Positions 33,790 through 42,532 of a stretch of DNA of 64,000 bases are shown here, in pieces. This DNA comes from Xenopus tropicalis (taxonomy: Eukaryota; Chordata; Amphibia; Anura; Pipidae): assembly GCF_000004195.4 (NCBI RefSeq), contig NC_030677.2:66612222-66676221 (forward strand), read 5' to 3'. The position numbers were made by a program, and so were the translations under genes. Every line of letters begins with the position of its first letter. The stretch's first letter is position 1. The notes beneath the pieces were generated by a model. That model had not been told where the DNA came from. It made no database searches and saw only the letters and a list, made by a program, of their open reading frames with translations.

Positions 33790-34989
33790 ATGGACAGAGA
33801 GGAAGAACTTTCTCCTCTCGCTACCCTCTCTCAGCAGATCGCGTCCCTTACACAGGCAGTGAGGGAACTGCAGGGAGGATACAGTCAAGTCCAGGAACAG
33901 TTGCGCACCCTGCAACCGTCTGTACCGCCTCCAGCTGCTCCGCCTTCGCCTCTGGCTGCTGGTGCATCGGCTTCACCTGCTCCTGAGCCTAAGGTAGCTA
34001 TGCCTGAAAAATTTTCCGGCGATCGTAAGACTTTTAGAACCTTTACCAGTGCCTGCAGGCTCCTATTTACCCTCAAGCCAAGAATGTATTCCTCTGAACA
34101 AATCAAGGTGGGAGTTATTATTTCACTGCTTCAAGGTGAACCACAATCCTGGGCTTTCCACCTTATGGAACAACGCAGCTCCTCCCTATTATCAGTGGAC
34201 TCCTTTTTTCAGGCTCTGGCTGTTTTATATGACGACCCGCATCGCACGGCCACAGCTGAAGCAGCCCTTAGGAATCTTTGCCAAAAGTCTAGACCGGTCG
34301 AGGACTATACAGTGGAGTTTCGAAAGTATGCTTCTGATGTGGACTGGAATCAAGCTGCCCTAAAGCACCAGTATCGCCTGGGTCTCTCTGACTGCTTAAA
34401 AGATGAGTTAGCCCGAGTTGGGGTTCCAACCACCCTGGATGAACTCATCCATTTGTCCATTCAAATCGACAGACGCCTGAGGGAGAGAAAGTTGGAAAAG
34501 GCTGGCCAATTTTACCCCTCTTGGCTCTTACCTAAAGCTCCTCCTCCTATTAGACCCGAACCTGGACCTTCATCCGTCGGTGAGCCTGAGCCCATGCAGA
34601 TTGGGGCACTACGACCCGCTCTTTCCCATGAGGAACGCCTCCGTCGGAGACGGCTCAACCTCTGTTTATATTGTGGACTCGCTGGTCACTTACTCCGTAA
34701 CTGCCCTTCGCGCCCTTGTAAGAAACCCACCTTTGAGACTGATTCTCCTCAGTACCGATTTGCCCCATTATTAACATTGTCCATTTCCTTGCAGTTGGAA
34801 AACAAGACTTTAACTCTTCCAGCAATACTTGACTCTGGGGCTAGTGGCTGTTTCCTTGACTCACAAGTGGCGGAAGTTCACCGAATTCCTCTGAAGAAGA
34901 AACAATTCCCAGTCTTCATACGGGTTGCTGATGGGTCACCTATAAGTTCCGGTCCCATTCTACTTGAATCTATTCCTCACTCACTTTGA
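33790..34989 (+). CDS. gypsy Gag-protease frame
   Basis: 399 codons, ATG at 33790, 14 bases after the 5' LTR. An N-terminal heptad-like segment ([17 protein letters not shown]) is followed by a P/A-rich linker, then a retrotransposon Gag core ([31 protein letters not shown]). A zinc knuckle [14 protein letters not shown] lies at about residues 292-305, and a retropepsin-like site LDSGASGCF at about 346-354. The frame ends at a TGA at 34989; the following pol sequence overlaps in another frame. In family members the protease runs into the reverse transcriptase, so I read this stop as a frameshift mutation rather than a natural end. Confidence 0.9.
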   Translation: MDREEELSPLATLSQQIASLTQAVRELQGGYSQVQEQLRTLQPSVPPPAAPPSPLAAGASASPAPEPKVAMPEKFSGDRKTFRTFTSACRLLFTLKPRMYSSEQIKVGVIISLLQGEPQSWAFHLMEQRSSSLLSVDSFFQALAVLYDDPHRTATAEAALRNLCQKSRPVEDYTVEFRKYASDVDWNQAALKHQYRLGLSDCLKDELARVGVPTTLDELIHLSIQIDRRLRERKLEKAGQFYPSWLLPKAPPPIRPEPGPSSVGEPEPMQIGALRPALSHEERLRRRRLNLCLYCGLAGHLLRNCPSRPCKKPTFETDSPQYRFAPLLTLSISLQLENKTLTLPAILDSGASGCFLDSQVAEVHRIPLKKKQFPVFIRVADGSPISSGPILLESIPHSL

Positions 34990-35666
34990 ATAAAATCCAT
35001 CACGAACATTTGAGTTTTGATATCGTGTCTTCACCACTTTCCCCCGTAATCATTGGTCTGCCTTGGCTACGCAAGCATAACCCAGTCATTAATTGGGGTT
35101 CTGGTTCCATCACCTTTTCTTCCAAATTTTGTGCCTCCCATTGTTTTGTTACCTCCTCTTCCAAGCCTTTAAAGTTATGTAGTATGGCTACTCAGAAGTG
35201 TCCCGGGTTGCCTACAGAATACTACGAGTTTCTGGACATCTTCGATAAAAAGGGGGCTGATTCCCTTCCTCCTCATCAAATCTACAACTGTCCCATTGAT
35301 CTTCTTCCGGGCTCTCAAATCCCTTTTGGGAGGATTTACCCTTTGGCAGAACCAGAACTAAAGGTACTACGAGAGTATATCGAGGAGAACCTTGCAAAGA
35401 AATTCATCCGCTCTTCCACCTCGCCTGCTGGAGCTGGAATATTCTTTGTAGAAAAGAAGGATCATACACTTAGACCTTGCATTGATTATCGCGATCTTAA
35501 CAAAATTACCATCAAAAACCGTTATCCTTTACCTCTAATACCAGAACTCTTTCAATGCCTTAGAGCAGCGACCATCTTCTCCAAGCTGGATTTAAGAGGA
35601 GCCTATAATTTGGTGAGAATCCGCAAAGGGGACGAATCGAAAATGGCGTTCCGCACCAGATTTTGA
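34986..35666 (+). pseudogene. gypsy pol part 1: end of protease and first half of RT
   Basis: Open frame with no true start (it follows the Gag-protease stop by frame change). Contains [16 protein letters not shown], the linker [15 protein letters not shown], and RT motifs [27 protein letters not shown] and [15 protein letters not shown]. It ends at a TGA immediately after AFRTRF. In relatives a few residues are present between RTRF and the YSVMPFGL-type motif; here they are missing, consistent with a small (about 8-nt) deletion that shifted the frame. Confidence 0.88.
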
Positions 35667-35676
35667 GTATTCGGTA

Positions 35677-36135
35677 ATGCCCTTCGGTTTATGTAACGCT
35701 CCAGCAACTTTTCAACATTTTCTCAATGACGTTTTTCGAGATTTTCTGGACATTTTTGTTATTATTTACCTCGATGATATTCTCATTTTTTCTAACTCTC
35801 TATCAGAACATCAGGCTCATATGAAAAAGTTTTTTTCCCGTCTTCGAACACATCAGTTATACGTCAAGTTTGAAAAGTGTGAATTCCACAAATCATCTAT
35901 TGAATTTTTGGGGTTCGTAATCTCTCCAGGAGGGATTCAAATGGATCAGAAGAAGATTGCGGCTCTCCTAAACTGGCCTGCTCCCACATCAAGGAAGGAG
36001 GTCCAACGTTTTATAGGGTTCGCGAACTTTTACAGAAAATTCATTAAAAACTTTTCACAAATCATTTTACCCATCACTAAACTCACAGCCTCGACTTCTA
36101 AGTTTTTGTGGACATCTCAAGCTCGTGTAAATTAA
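35677..36135 (+). pseudogene. gypsy pol part 2: RT palm and thumb
   Basis: Continues RT in a new frame: MPFGLCNAPATFQHFLND, the catalytic YLDDIL, FEKCEFHKSSIEFLGF, VQRFIGFANFYRKFI and PITKLTA. It breaks off at about 36120 after SKFLWTSQA. The usual 60 or so residues that carry the start of RNase H (including its first catalytic Asp) are absent, and the sequence jumps to KLSKSEQNYD. Confidence 0.88.
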
Positions 36136-37112
36136 GTAAATCCGAGCAAAACTATGATGTTTCTGATCGGGAACTTTTATCAATCAAGCTAGCCTTGGAA
36201 GAGTGGAGATATTTACTAGAGGGTAGTCTTCATCCTATTCTAATTTTCACTGACCACAGGAATTTGGAATACCTCCGCACGGCCAAGAGATTGAGACCCA
36301 GACAAGCCTGTTGGGCTCTCTTTTTTATGCGATTTAATTTCCATCTCACATACCGCCCTGGCTCCAAAAATACCAAGGCTGACGCCCTGTCAAGAATGTT
36401 TCCTTCCCAGGCGAACTCTGGTTCTTCTGAGACTATCCTCCAACCACATCATTTTTTATGTGTACAATTTTCCCTTATTGATCAAATTAAACAAGAGTGT
36501 TACCTGAATGTTCCCACCGAGCCTGATCTTGTGGCTAGAAATGGGTTATTTTTCTTCAAAGACAAGATATTTGTACCTAAGAAATTTTGTTTAGAGGTCC
36601 TTCGTACCATCCATGATTCCAAACTGGCAGGGCACCCCGGAATTAAGAAAACCATTGTTCTGGCGAAGAGGTTCTTTTGGTGGCCGAATCTTTATTCAGA
36701 CTGTGTTACTTGCGTAAAATCTTGTGACACCTGTTCTAGAGCCAAGAGCCTACATGCTAAACAGATGGGCCTACTAGTTCCATTATCTGTTCCTGCGAGA
36801 CCTTGGGGTTCAATTTCCATGGACTTTATTTCTGACTTACCCTCGTCCAAGGGCTATACTACTATTTTTGTCATTGTTGATAGGTTAACCAAGATGGCTC
36901 ATTTTGTGCCTCTCCTAAAACTCCCTTCAGCAGCTCTCACCGCAGAGACTTTCATTAAAGAGATTGTCAGGCTTCATGGAGTTCCTGACGAAGTGGTGTC
37001 CGATAGGGGAACACAATTCACTTCCCGATTTTGGAGAGTGTTATGCGATGCGCTGCAAATCAAGATCTCCTTCTCGTCAGCTTTCCACCCACAATCCAAT
37101 GGGCAAACGGAG
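36120..37112 (+). pseudogene. gypsy pol part 3: RNase H remainder and integrase
   Basis: Starts at the deletion junction with KLSKSEQNYDVSDRELLSIK, then FTDHRNLEYL (RNase H) and YRPGSKNTKADALSR. The integrase H2C2 finger (LAGHPG to CVKSCDTCSRAK) and catalytic core follow: MDFISDLP (first Asp), VSDRGTQFTSRFW (second Asp), FHPQSNGQTE (Glu). The sequence ends one codon later in the 3' LTR; the C-terminal integrase domain, any chromodomain and the polypurine tract are missing. Confidence 0.9.
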
Positions 37113-37648
37113 AGTAAGGTTGCACGTCATTTAGCGCACGCATCCAGGCAATCGGCGCACCGATGCTCGGGTAACGCGCGCACAGTCGCGCACACGTTTA
37201 AAAAGTGCGCGCTTAAAGCCGCGCGCCCAGCGAAAGGGCGCACGTAAAGTCGCGCGCAACGAAAAGGTGCGCGCGCACGTCCACACGCTGCGGCGTGTGT
37301 CTTGACGCCACACGCTATTGCGGCCTGTAAATAGCCGCCATTCACAAGCCATCCTTGCTTGGTTATCGAGTTTTACCCTGGTGCCTGGCGTTTTCCCTAT
37401 TTCTGATCCTGCAATTGTGACTTCTGCCTGAAAACCGTTTTGAACCTGTTCTGCGTGCCCCGACCCGGATCTGCCTGACTATTCTACTGCCTTATCCTCT
37501 TGTTTATACGTATTGGCTCTCCGGCCTCTCTCCACTGCCGCGCTTCCTGTCCTCATCCTCAGGCAAGCCTCCGGTTAGTGTGAGACGTTTGTGGGCTTGC
37601 TGGCTACGACTGATCCTGCGACTGGAGCTCCTCCTTCCCGGCCTGACA
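37113..37648 (+). repeat. gypsy 3' LTR
   Basis: Nearly the same as the 5' LTR from 'gtaaggttgcacgtcattt' to CCTGACA, but its first base is A instead of T and it keeps the 'gacgtttgtgggcttgctgg' segment absent from the 5' LTR. The GC-rich repeat region differs by several indels. Confidence 0.9.
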
Positions 37649-37664
37649 ATGGGCCCGGTGCCTT

Positions 37665-38510
37665 GTCACACAAAGTTACATAGGGTTGAAAAAAGACAAT
37701 CAAGTTCAACCCCTCCAAGTGAACCCAGCACACACAACCCTATACTGACCTATCTATACACTTACATACATAAACATATATACCAACATCAATACTAACT
37801 GTAGATATTAGTAACACAATAGCCTTGGATATTATGCTTGTTCAAGAACTCATCCAGGCCCCTCTTAAAGGCATTAACAGAATCTGCCATCACAACCTCA
37901 CTGCTCTCACTGTGAAAAACCACCTACGCTGCTTCAAATGAAAGTTCCATTCCTGTTATCTAAAGGAGTGGCCTCTGGTGCGCTGATCATTTTTATGGGA
38001 AAAAAAAGAACACCCCCTATCTGCCTATAATCCCCTCTAATGTACTTGCACAGAGTAATCATGTCCCCTCGCAAGCACCTTTTTTCCAGAGAAAACAACC
38101 CCAACCTTGACAGTCTAACCTTATATTTTAAAACTTCCATCCCCTTTACCAGAGACCTAGAAACAGGCAAAATTATGTTTTCTTGCTTAATTTTTTTACT
38201 ATTTACATTTTTAAAAAATCATTTTGGTTTTATATTACTCTTAGCTGCAATACCCCTTTCCATCTCTATTTTATCTTGCCTGATGGCTTTCTTGCATGCT
38301 TTATTTGCTTCGTAGTAACTGATGAAAGTTTCTGCTGTACCTGCTAGCTTGAATACTTTAAAAGCAGGTTATTTCTTACCAACCTTGACACTAACACATT
38401 TATTCAGCCATAGAGGTTTTGCTTTGCGATGCCTTTCCTTACTTTCAAGAGGAATATACTGACCTGTATACTTGTTAAGCAATATTTTAAAGATATTCCA
38501 TTTTTATTCT
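37665..38510 (-). mobile_element. CR1 LINE, internally deleted
   Basis: Minus-strand CR1 close to the full-length copy at 41.3 kb. 37665-38160 corresponds to the 3' end (about 45165-45670 of that copy). 38160-38510 then jumps to the region just upstream of RT (about 43530-43800). About 1.4 kb, holding all catalytic RT motifs, is missing. Short frames are broken. Confidence 0.88.
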
Positions 38511-38894
38511 GTGTTTAACATGTTGCATATTTCATCCCACCATGTCTCAATGATACCTGCAAGAATAATCCAGATAAACAAGGCTCCCTGGCACAACCTA
38601 TTCTATTTTACCAACCATTTAAATAAGGATCAGCCCATACACAAACACCATACTGACAGAAAATAGTTGGTGCTTGCATACCAAAACTTAAGGCAGTATA
38701 AGACTGAAACCAGAGTAAAATGCACACATATTAGAAATAAGATACTTTTTAATGAATGCAACATGAGCCATGAGACTTTAAAGGCTACAACGAGATCTAC
38801 AAAAACAAAACTCTGTACAGTGTTTCAAAATGTTCCAATAAAAAAGATTTAAAAAAAAAAAAGGAAAATCCTTCCTTGCTATTTCACATTACTC
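38511..38894. other. unannotated stretch
   Basis: No gene recognised; it ends with an A-rich run at about 38848-38866. Confidence 0.4.
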
Positions 38895-39655
38895 CTCTAA
38901 AACATCCCTCTGTGGCGCTTACCCCAGACATCCCTCTGAGGCACTTACCACATATACAAATACCGCAGACATTCCACTGAGGCGTTTCCCGCAGACATCC
39001 CCCTGAGGCACTTACCACACATATCACAGACATCTCTCTGTAGCGCTTACCAGTCATCCCTCTGTGGTGCTTACTACTGAGGTGGATACCACAGACATCC
39101 TTCTGAGGCGCTTACCACAGATACGCATATCACTGACATCTCTCTGTGGCGCTTACCGCAGATATCCCTATGTGGCACTTACCACAGATATCCCTCTGTG
39201 GCGCATACCGCAGATATCCCACTGTGGCGCATACTGTTGACATTCCGTTGTGGCATTTATCACAGACATCCTTCTGAGGCGCTTTTAAAGCATTCAAGCT
39301 AGCAGGGACAGCAGAAACTTTATTTGTGGTGCTTAACATGGACAGATGTCTGTAGCATTTGCCGCAGACATTCCTCTGTTGCCCTTACCACAGATGTCCC
39401 TCTGAGGCGCTTATTGCAGACATCCCTCTGCGAGTACCACAGACATTCCTTCATGGCGCATACCACAGGCAGCCCTCTGTGCCACTTACCCAGACATCCC
39501 TCTGTGGTACTCAATGTAGACTTCCCTCTGTGGCGCATACCGTAGGCATCCTTCTGTGGCGCATTCCTTTGGAAATCCCTTTGTGGCACTCAATGCAGAC
39601 TTCCCTCTGTGGCGCATACCGCAGAAATCCCTCTGTGACGTATACCAGAAGAAGA
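38895..39655. repeat. 26-bp degenerate minisatellite
   Basis: About 25-28 diverged units of the type cagacatccctctgtggcgcttacc, with many indels. A 41-bp stretch at 39281-39321 is not array sequence but a CR1 patch (see findings). Confidence 0.9.
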
Positions 39656-39800
39656 GAGTATTACTGTATATCCAATACCATAAACCCTGTGTGTACATGA
39701 TGAACATCCACACACAGAGATTGTGAAGCAAATAAATCTTCATTTTGCAAGTTATAACTCACCAAGCTAAGCAACCACGTTTGCCACATCCCAAACTTAC

Positions 39801-39990
39801 AAGCCGGATGACCGCTGGTTCTGGTCCCAATTTCCACCTACCACCGGCAAATTGCCTGTATCATTCTGCTGTAGAAAGGCTACATCATCTGGAGTACAAA
39901 CTGGGGTGGAATGGGTCCAGAGACTCATCCAATAGGAAACCAGCTGATCAATCATAGCCTGGTTTTTTGGTCCATAACACCCGTAGGCGG
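39801..39990 (-). CDS. candidate exon of an unidentified gene
   Basis: A 190-bp segment on the minus strand, bounded by a good acceptor (tgttgctttcag, ending 39991) and a consensus donor (gtaagt at 39800-39795). Only one frame is open across it. It would begin with the last two bases of a split codon and reads AYGCYGPKNQAMIDQLVSYW, then MSLWTHSTPVCTPDDVAFLQ and on to SGL. Composition is varied and not low complexity. I do not recognise the protein. It is on the BLTP1 strand but does not fit BLTP1. It could be an isolated real exon, a pseudo-exon, or part of an unrecognised transposon. Confidence 0.4.
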
Positions 39991-40219
39991 CTGAAAGCAA
40001 CACAGATGTGTTTTAAAGATCCTGAAGCACTGGAACATTCGCATACATATGCATACAGTCCTACTGTGCACAAGACTAAAGCAGTTGAATAAAACTAATA
40101 AGACAGGTGAACACAACAATCTCTATCAGCTTTTTACATCTTTCTGATTTTTTTCAAACTGCTTTATATATTTTTTTTAAAAATTTACTATGTGAAGTTT
40201 TGCCAAGAAACACAATCTA

Positions 40220-40759
40220 AGGGCTGATTCACTAAAGTGCGTTAATTTTTATTGCACGCTTTTTTGCGTTAAAATAGACGTGAAAATTAATGCTCGATTA
40301 ACTAAAGTTTTACCGCATGCGTTAAGTCGCACATCGAATGCGTTAATTTACGTGCCAAAATAACACTAACGCATGATTCACAAACACTTAGACGCGCTAA
40401 ATATCGTATTAGTCTATGCGAAAATTAACACCTACTTGGGGCAGGCGGTAATTATAGTAAAGTACAGTTCATGAGCATTTGGCACAATATGGACTTTGCT
40501 GTGTGATTTATTAAAGTATATGTTGGCCCTAGAGTGATACAGCCTCCAGTTTGCAGGGAAATGGTCATTTTCAGAACAGTAATTTTCACCGCACAAAAAT
40601 AATCTTTGCGGCTAAAATAACACATGCAGTATCGCGCGTAAATTAACGCGAGTATGCTTTTAGTGAATCGTGCGTTGTCGCGAAAATTTAGACACAATAA
40701 AAATTTTACTGCATGCTATAAATAGCGCACGTTTTAACGCACTTTAGTGAATTGGCCCT
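40220..40759. mobile_element. Harbinger-type MITE
   Basis: Termini are AGGGCTGATTCACTAAAG and, as complement, AGGGCCAATTCACTAAAG, both continuing tgcgttaa. A 3-bp duplication, CTA, flanks it (40217-40219, 40760-40762). The body is rich in gcgttaa and cgaaaatta motifs on both strands. 540 bp, no transposase. Confidence 0.88.
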
Positions 40760-40762
40760 CTA

Positions 40763-41289
40763 GTGTTTTAAAAATAAATGGTGCAATTCTTATTCAGTTA
40801 ACTTGGTAATCTGGAGTTACCAATCAGGATGATACTGCAAGCATGGCTGAAAATGTATTCACCTTACATAAAGCAGAGGAAAAAGGATATTGCATCACAT
40901 CCTGGAAATTCTTCACAGGTTTCAAGAAAACGTTACTAGAATGTTCTGAAAGCTTGCTATGGTTATCTTAGTTAGCCAATAAAGGTATCACCTTTATACC
41001 ACTTTTGTTATTTTTTATTTCAAAATGGTTACCCTGTAAAGAAAACGTTATAAACATAACACTAACAGGCTGGTGGCTGGTTGAACTAACAGGCTGGTGG
41101 CTGGTTGAATCAACTTGCTTTCATTTCAACTAAAAAGGGATAAGTATTCTTTACTAACTTTATCAAAACCATTGTGTTTTTTTACTGTTGGGTTTTATTT
41201 TTTTTTTTTCATAAGTAATTGTTGTTTTTGGAGCTAATTTACAAAGTTTGTGGGATCCATAGGCTTACAGCAGGTTACATTCCCTTGTA
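40763..41289. other. unannotated stretch with a 24-bp tandem duplication
   Basis: 'aacaggctggtggctggttga' occurs twice in tandem at about 41065-41110. Otherwise unrecognised. Confidence 0.5.
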
Positions 41290-41545
41290 ATTACCCTCAG
41301 CTTGAGGAGGGTGGGGTTTGATTAGTTCACCTTTACAGACTGCATAAATAGAACCACAGGCACTCCAGTGGAGCTTGCTCTGGTGGTAGGTGCTCTGTAA
41401 GTGATTGTGCTTTAAGTGGGACTCTGTAAGTGGAGTTATAAACTCAGGGAGTTAAACACTAAGGGAGTTAAAAACAAGGTAAAACAAGGTATTTACTACA
41501 AGTCCTTACACCTATTTTTGTTTAACTGTTCTTGTAACTGGGAGA
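41290..41545 (+). promoter_or_regulatory. CR1 5' UTR, possible internal promoter
   Basis: A 250-bp leader before ORF1 with a TATA-like gcataaatag at about 41342 and repeated 'gggagttaaa' and 'ctctgtaagtg' pairs (41394-41470). LINE leaders commonly hold promoters; promoter use here is inference. Confidence 0.4.
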
Positions 41546-42532
41546 ATGAGTGGTAGCAACATTGAAGGTCTGACACAGTGCACAGCCTGCCACATGTATG
41601 CAGTTGTGGAACAACAGTTCCAAAGTGCATACCTCTGTTGTGGATGTGAGCGAATTGCCACTTTAGAGGCTCGCGTTAGAGTCCTAGAGGAACACGTCGC
41701 AACACTGCGTTCAATCAACAATCTTGAGAGGGGTCTCTTGTTAACTGAACAAGAACTAGTGGGGTCAGATAGTAGGGGGGGAGGGGAGCAGCAAAAGGAT
41801 GATAGGGCAGTAAGCTGGGTGACAGTTAGAAAATCTAGTGTGGGGAAAAGGAAAAGGGAGGCTGCTCCAGGGTTTGCGCATCCCAACAGATTTGCCAGAT
41901 TGTGTGAAGAAGATGGGAGTGTGAACTCTGGATTGGCGGTTCTAGGTGAGGCTGATCTCTCTAACAGCCGGGAGACCAGTTTCACTAGTAGTGGTGGGGA
42001 GGAGAGCAGAGCTAGGCCTAAACAGATGGTGGTTATAGGGGATTCGATCATTAGGAAAGTGGACAGGGTAATCTGTCAAGCGGATCGCTTCAACCGGACA
42101 GTTTGCTGTCTTCCTGGTGCCAGGGTTCGGCATGTGGTTGATCGGGTTGACACATTATTGGGAGGGGCTGGGCATGACCCGGCTGTCTTGGTACATATCG
42201 GTACTAACGACAAAATGAACGGTAGGTGGGGGACTTTAAAGAGTGAGTTCAGGGATCTAGGCTCTAAGATTAGGCAAAGGTCCTCCAATGTCATTTTTTC
42301 GGAAATTTTGCCGGTGCCACGTGCAAGTTTAGGGAGACAGCGGGAGCTTAGGGAGCTAAATGCGTGGCTAAAGTCTTGGTGTAGGAAGGAAGGGTTTGGG
42401 TTCCTAGAGCACTGGGCTGACTTTTCCTTGGGGTACAATCTATACAGCCCTGACGGATTGCACCTCAATGGAAGGGGGTCTGCTGTGCTAGGGGAGAGAA
42501 TGGTTAAGAGGTTGGAGGAGTGTTTAAACTAG
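41546..42532 (+). CDS. CR1 ORF1 protein with zinc-finger-like motif and SGNH esterase domain
   Basis: 328 residues, ATG at 41546. N-terminus: paired cysteines C12-x2-C15 and C31-x2-C34 (CTACHMYAV, LCCGCERI), then a heptad-rich segment at about residues 35-75 that could form a coiled coil. A basic patch (KRKREA) is near residue 101. Residues 160-328 form an SGNH/GDSL hydrolase-like domain: the VVIGDSIIR block has Ser167, HIGTND is at 217-222, and the catalytic pair is Asp303/His306 in SPDGLHLNGRG. ORF1 proteins of CR1 LINEs are known to carry such an esterase plus a nucleic-acid-binding region; they are thought to bind the RNA and act as chaperones. The stop overlaps the start region of ORF2 by 13 bases. 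Confidence 0.93.
   Translation: MSGSNIEGLTQCTACHMYAVVEQQFQSAYLCCGCERIATLEARVRVLEEHVATLRSINNLERGLLLTEQELVGSDSRGGGEQQKDDRAVSWVTVRKSSVGKRKREAAPGFAHPNRFARLCEEDGSVNSGLAVLGEADLSNSRETSFTSSGGEESRARPKQMVVIGDSIIRKVDRVICQADRFNRTVCCLPGARVRHVVDRVDTLLGGAGHDPAVLVHIGTNDKMNGRWGTLKSEFRDLGSKIRQRSSNVIFSEILPVPRASLGRQRELRELNAWLKSWCRKEGFGFLEHWADFSLGYNLYSPDGLHLNGRGSAVLGERMVKRLEECLN

Larger units (their letters stand above)
33274..37648 (+). mobile_element. Ty3/gypsy LTR retrotransposon, deleted
   Basis: Two LTRs (33274-33776 and about 37113-37648) enclose gag and pol in the order gag, protease, RT, RNase H, integrase. The element is flanked by a perfect 5-bp duplication, atggg (33269-33273 and 37649-37653), so it is a complete insertion later damaged in place or copied in deleted form. 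Pol carries a frameshift, a small deletion with stop, a larger deletion at the RT/RNase H junction, and loss of everything from the integrase core to the 3' LTR. Confidence 0.95.

Noticed and set aside
33274..37648. Endogenous retrovirus
   Set aside because: Domain order with integrase last, the CCHC Gag type and absence of an envelope frame fit a Ty3/gypsy retrotransposon.
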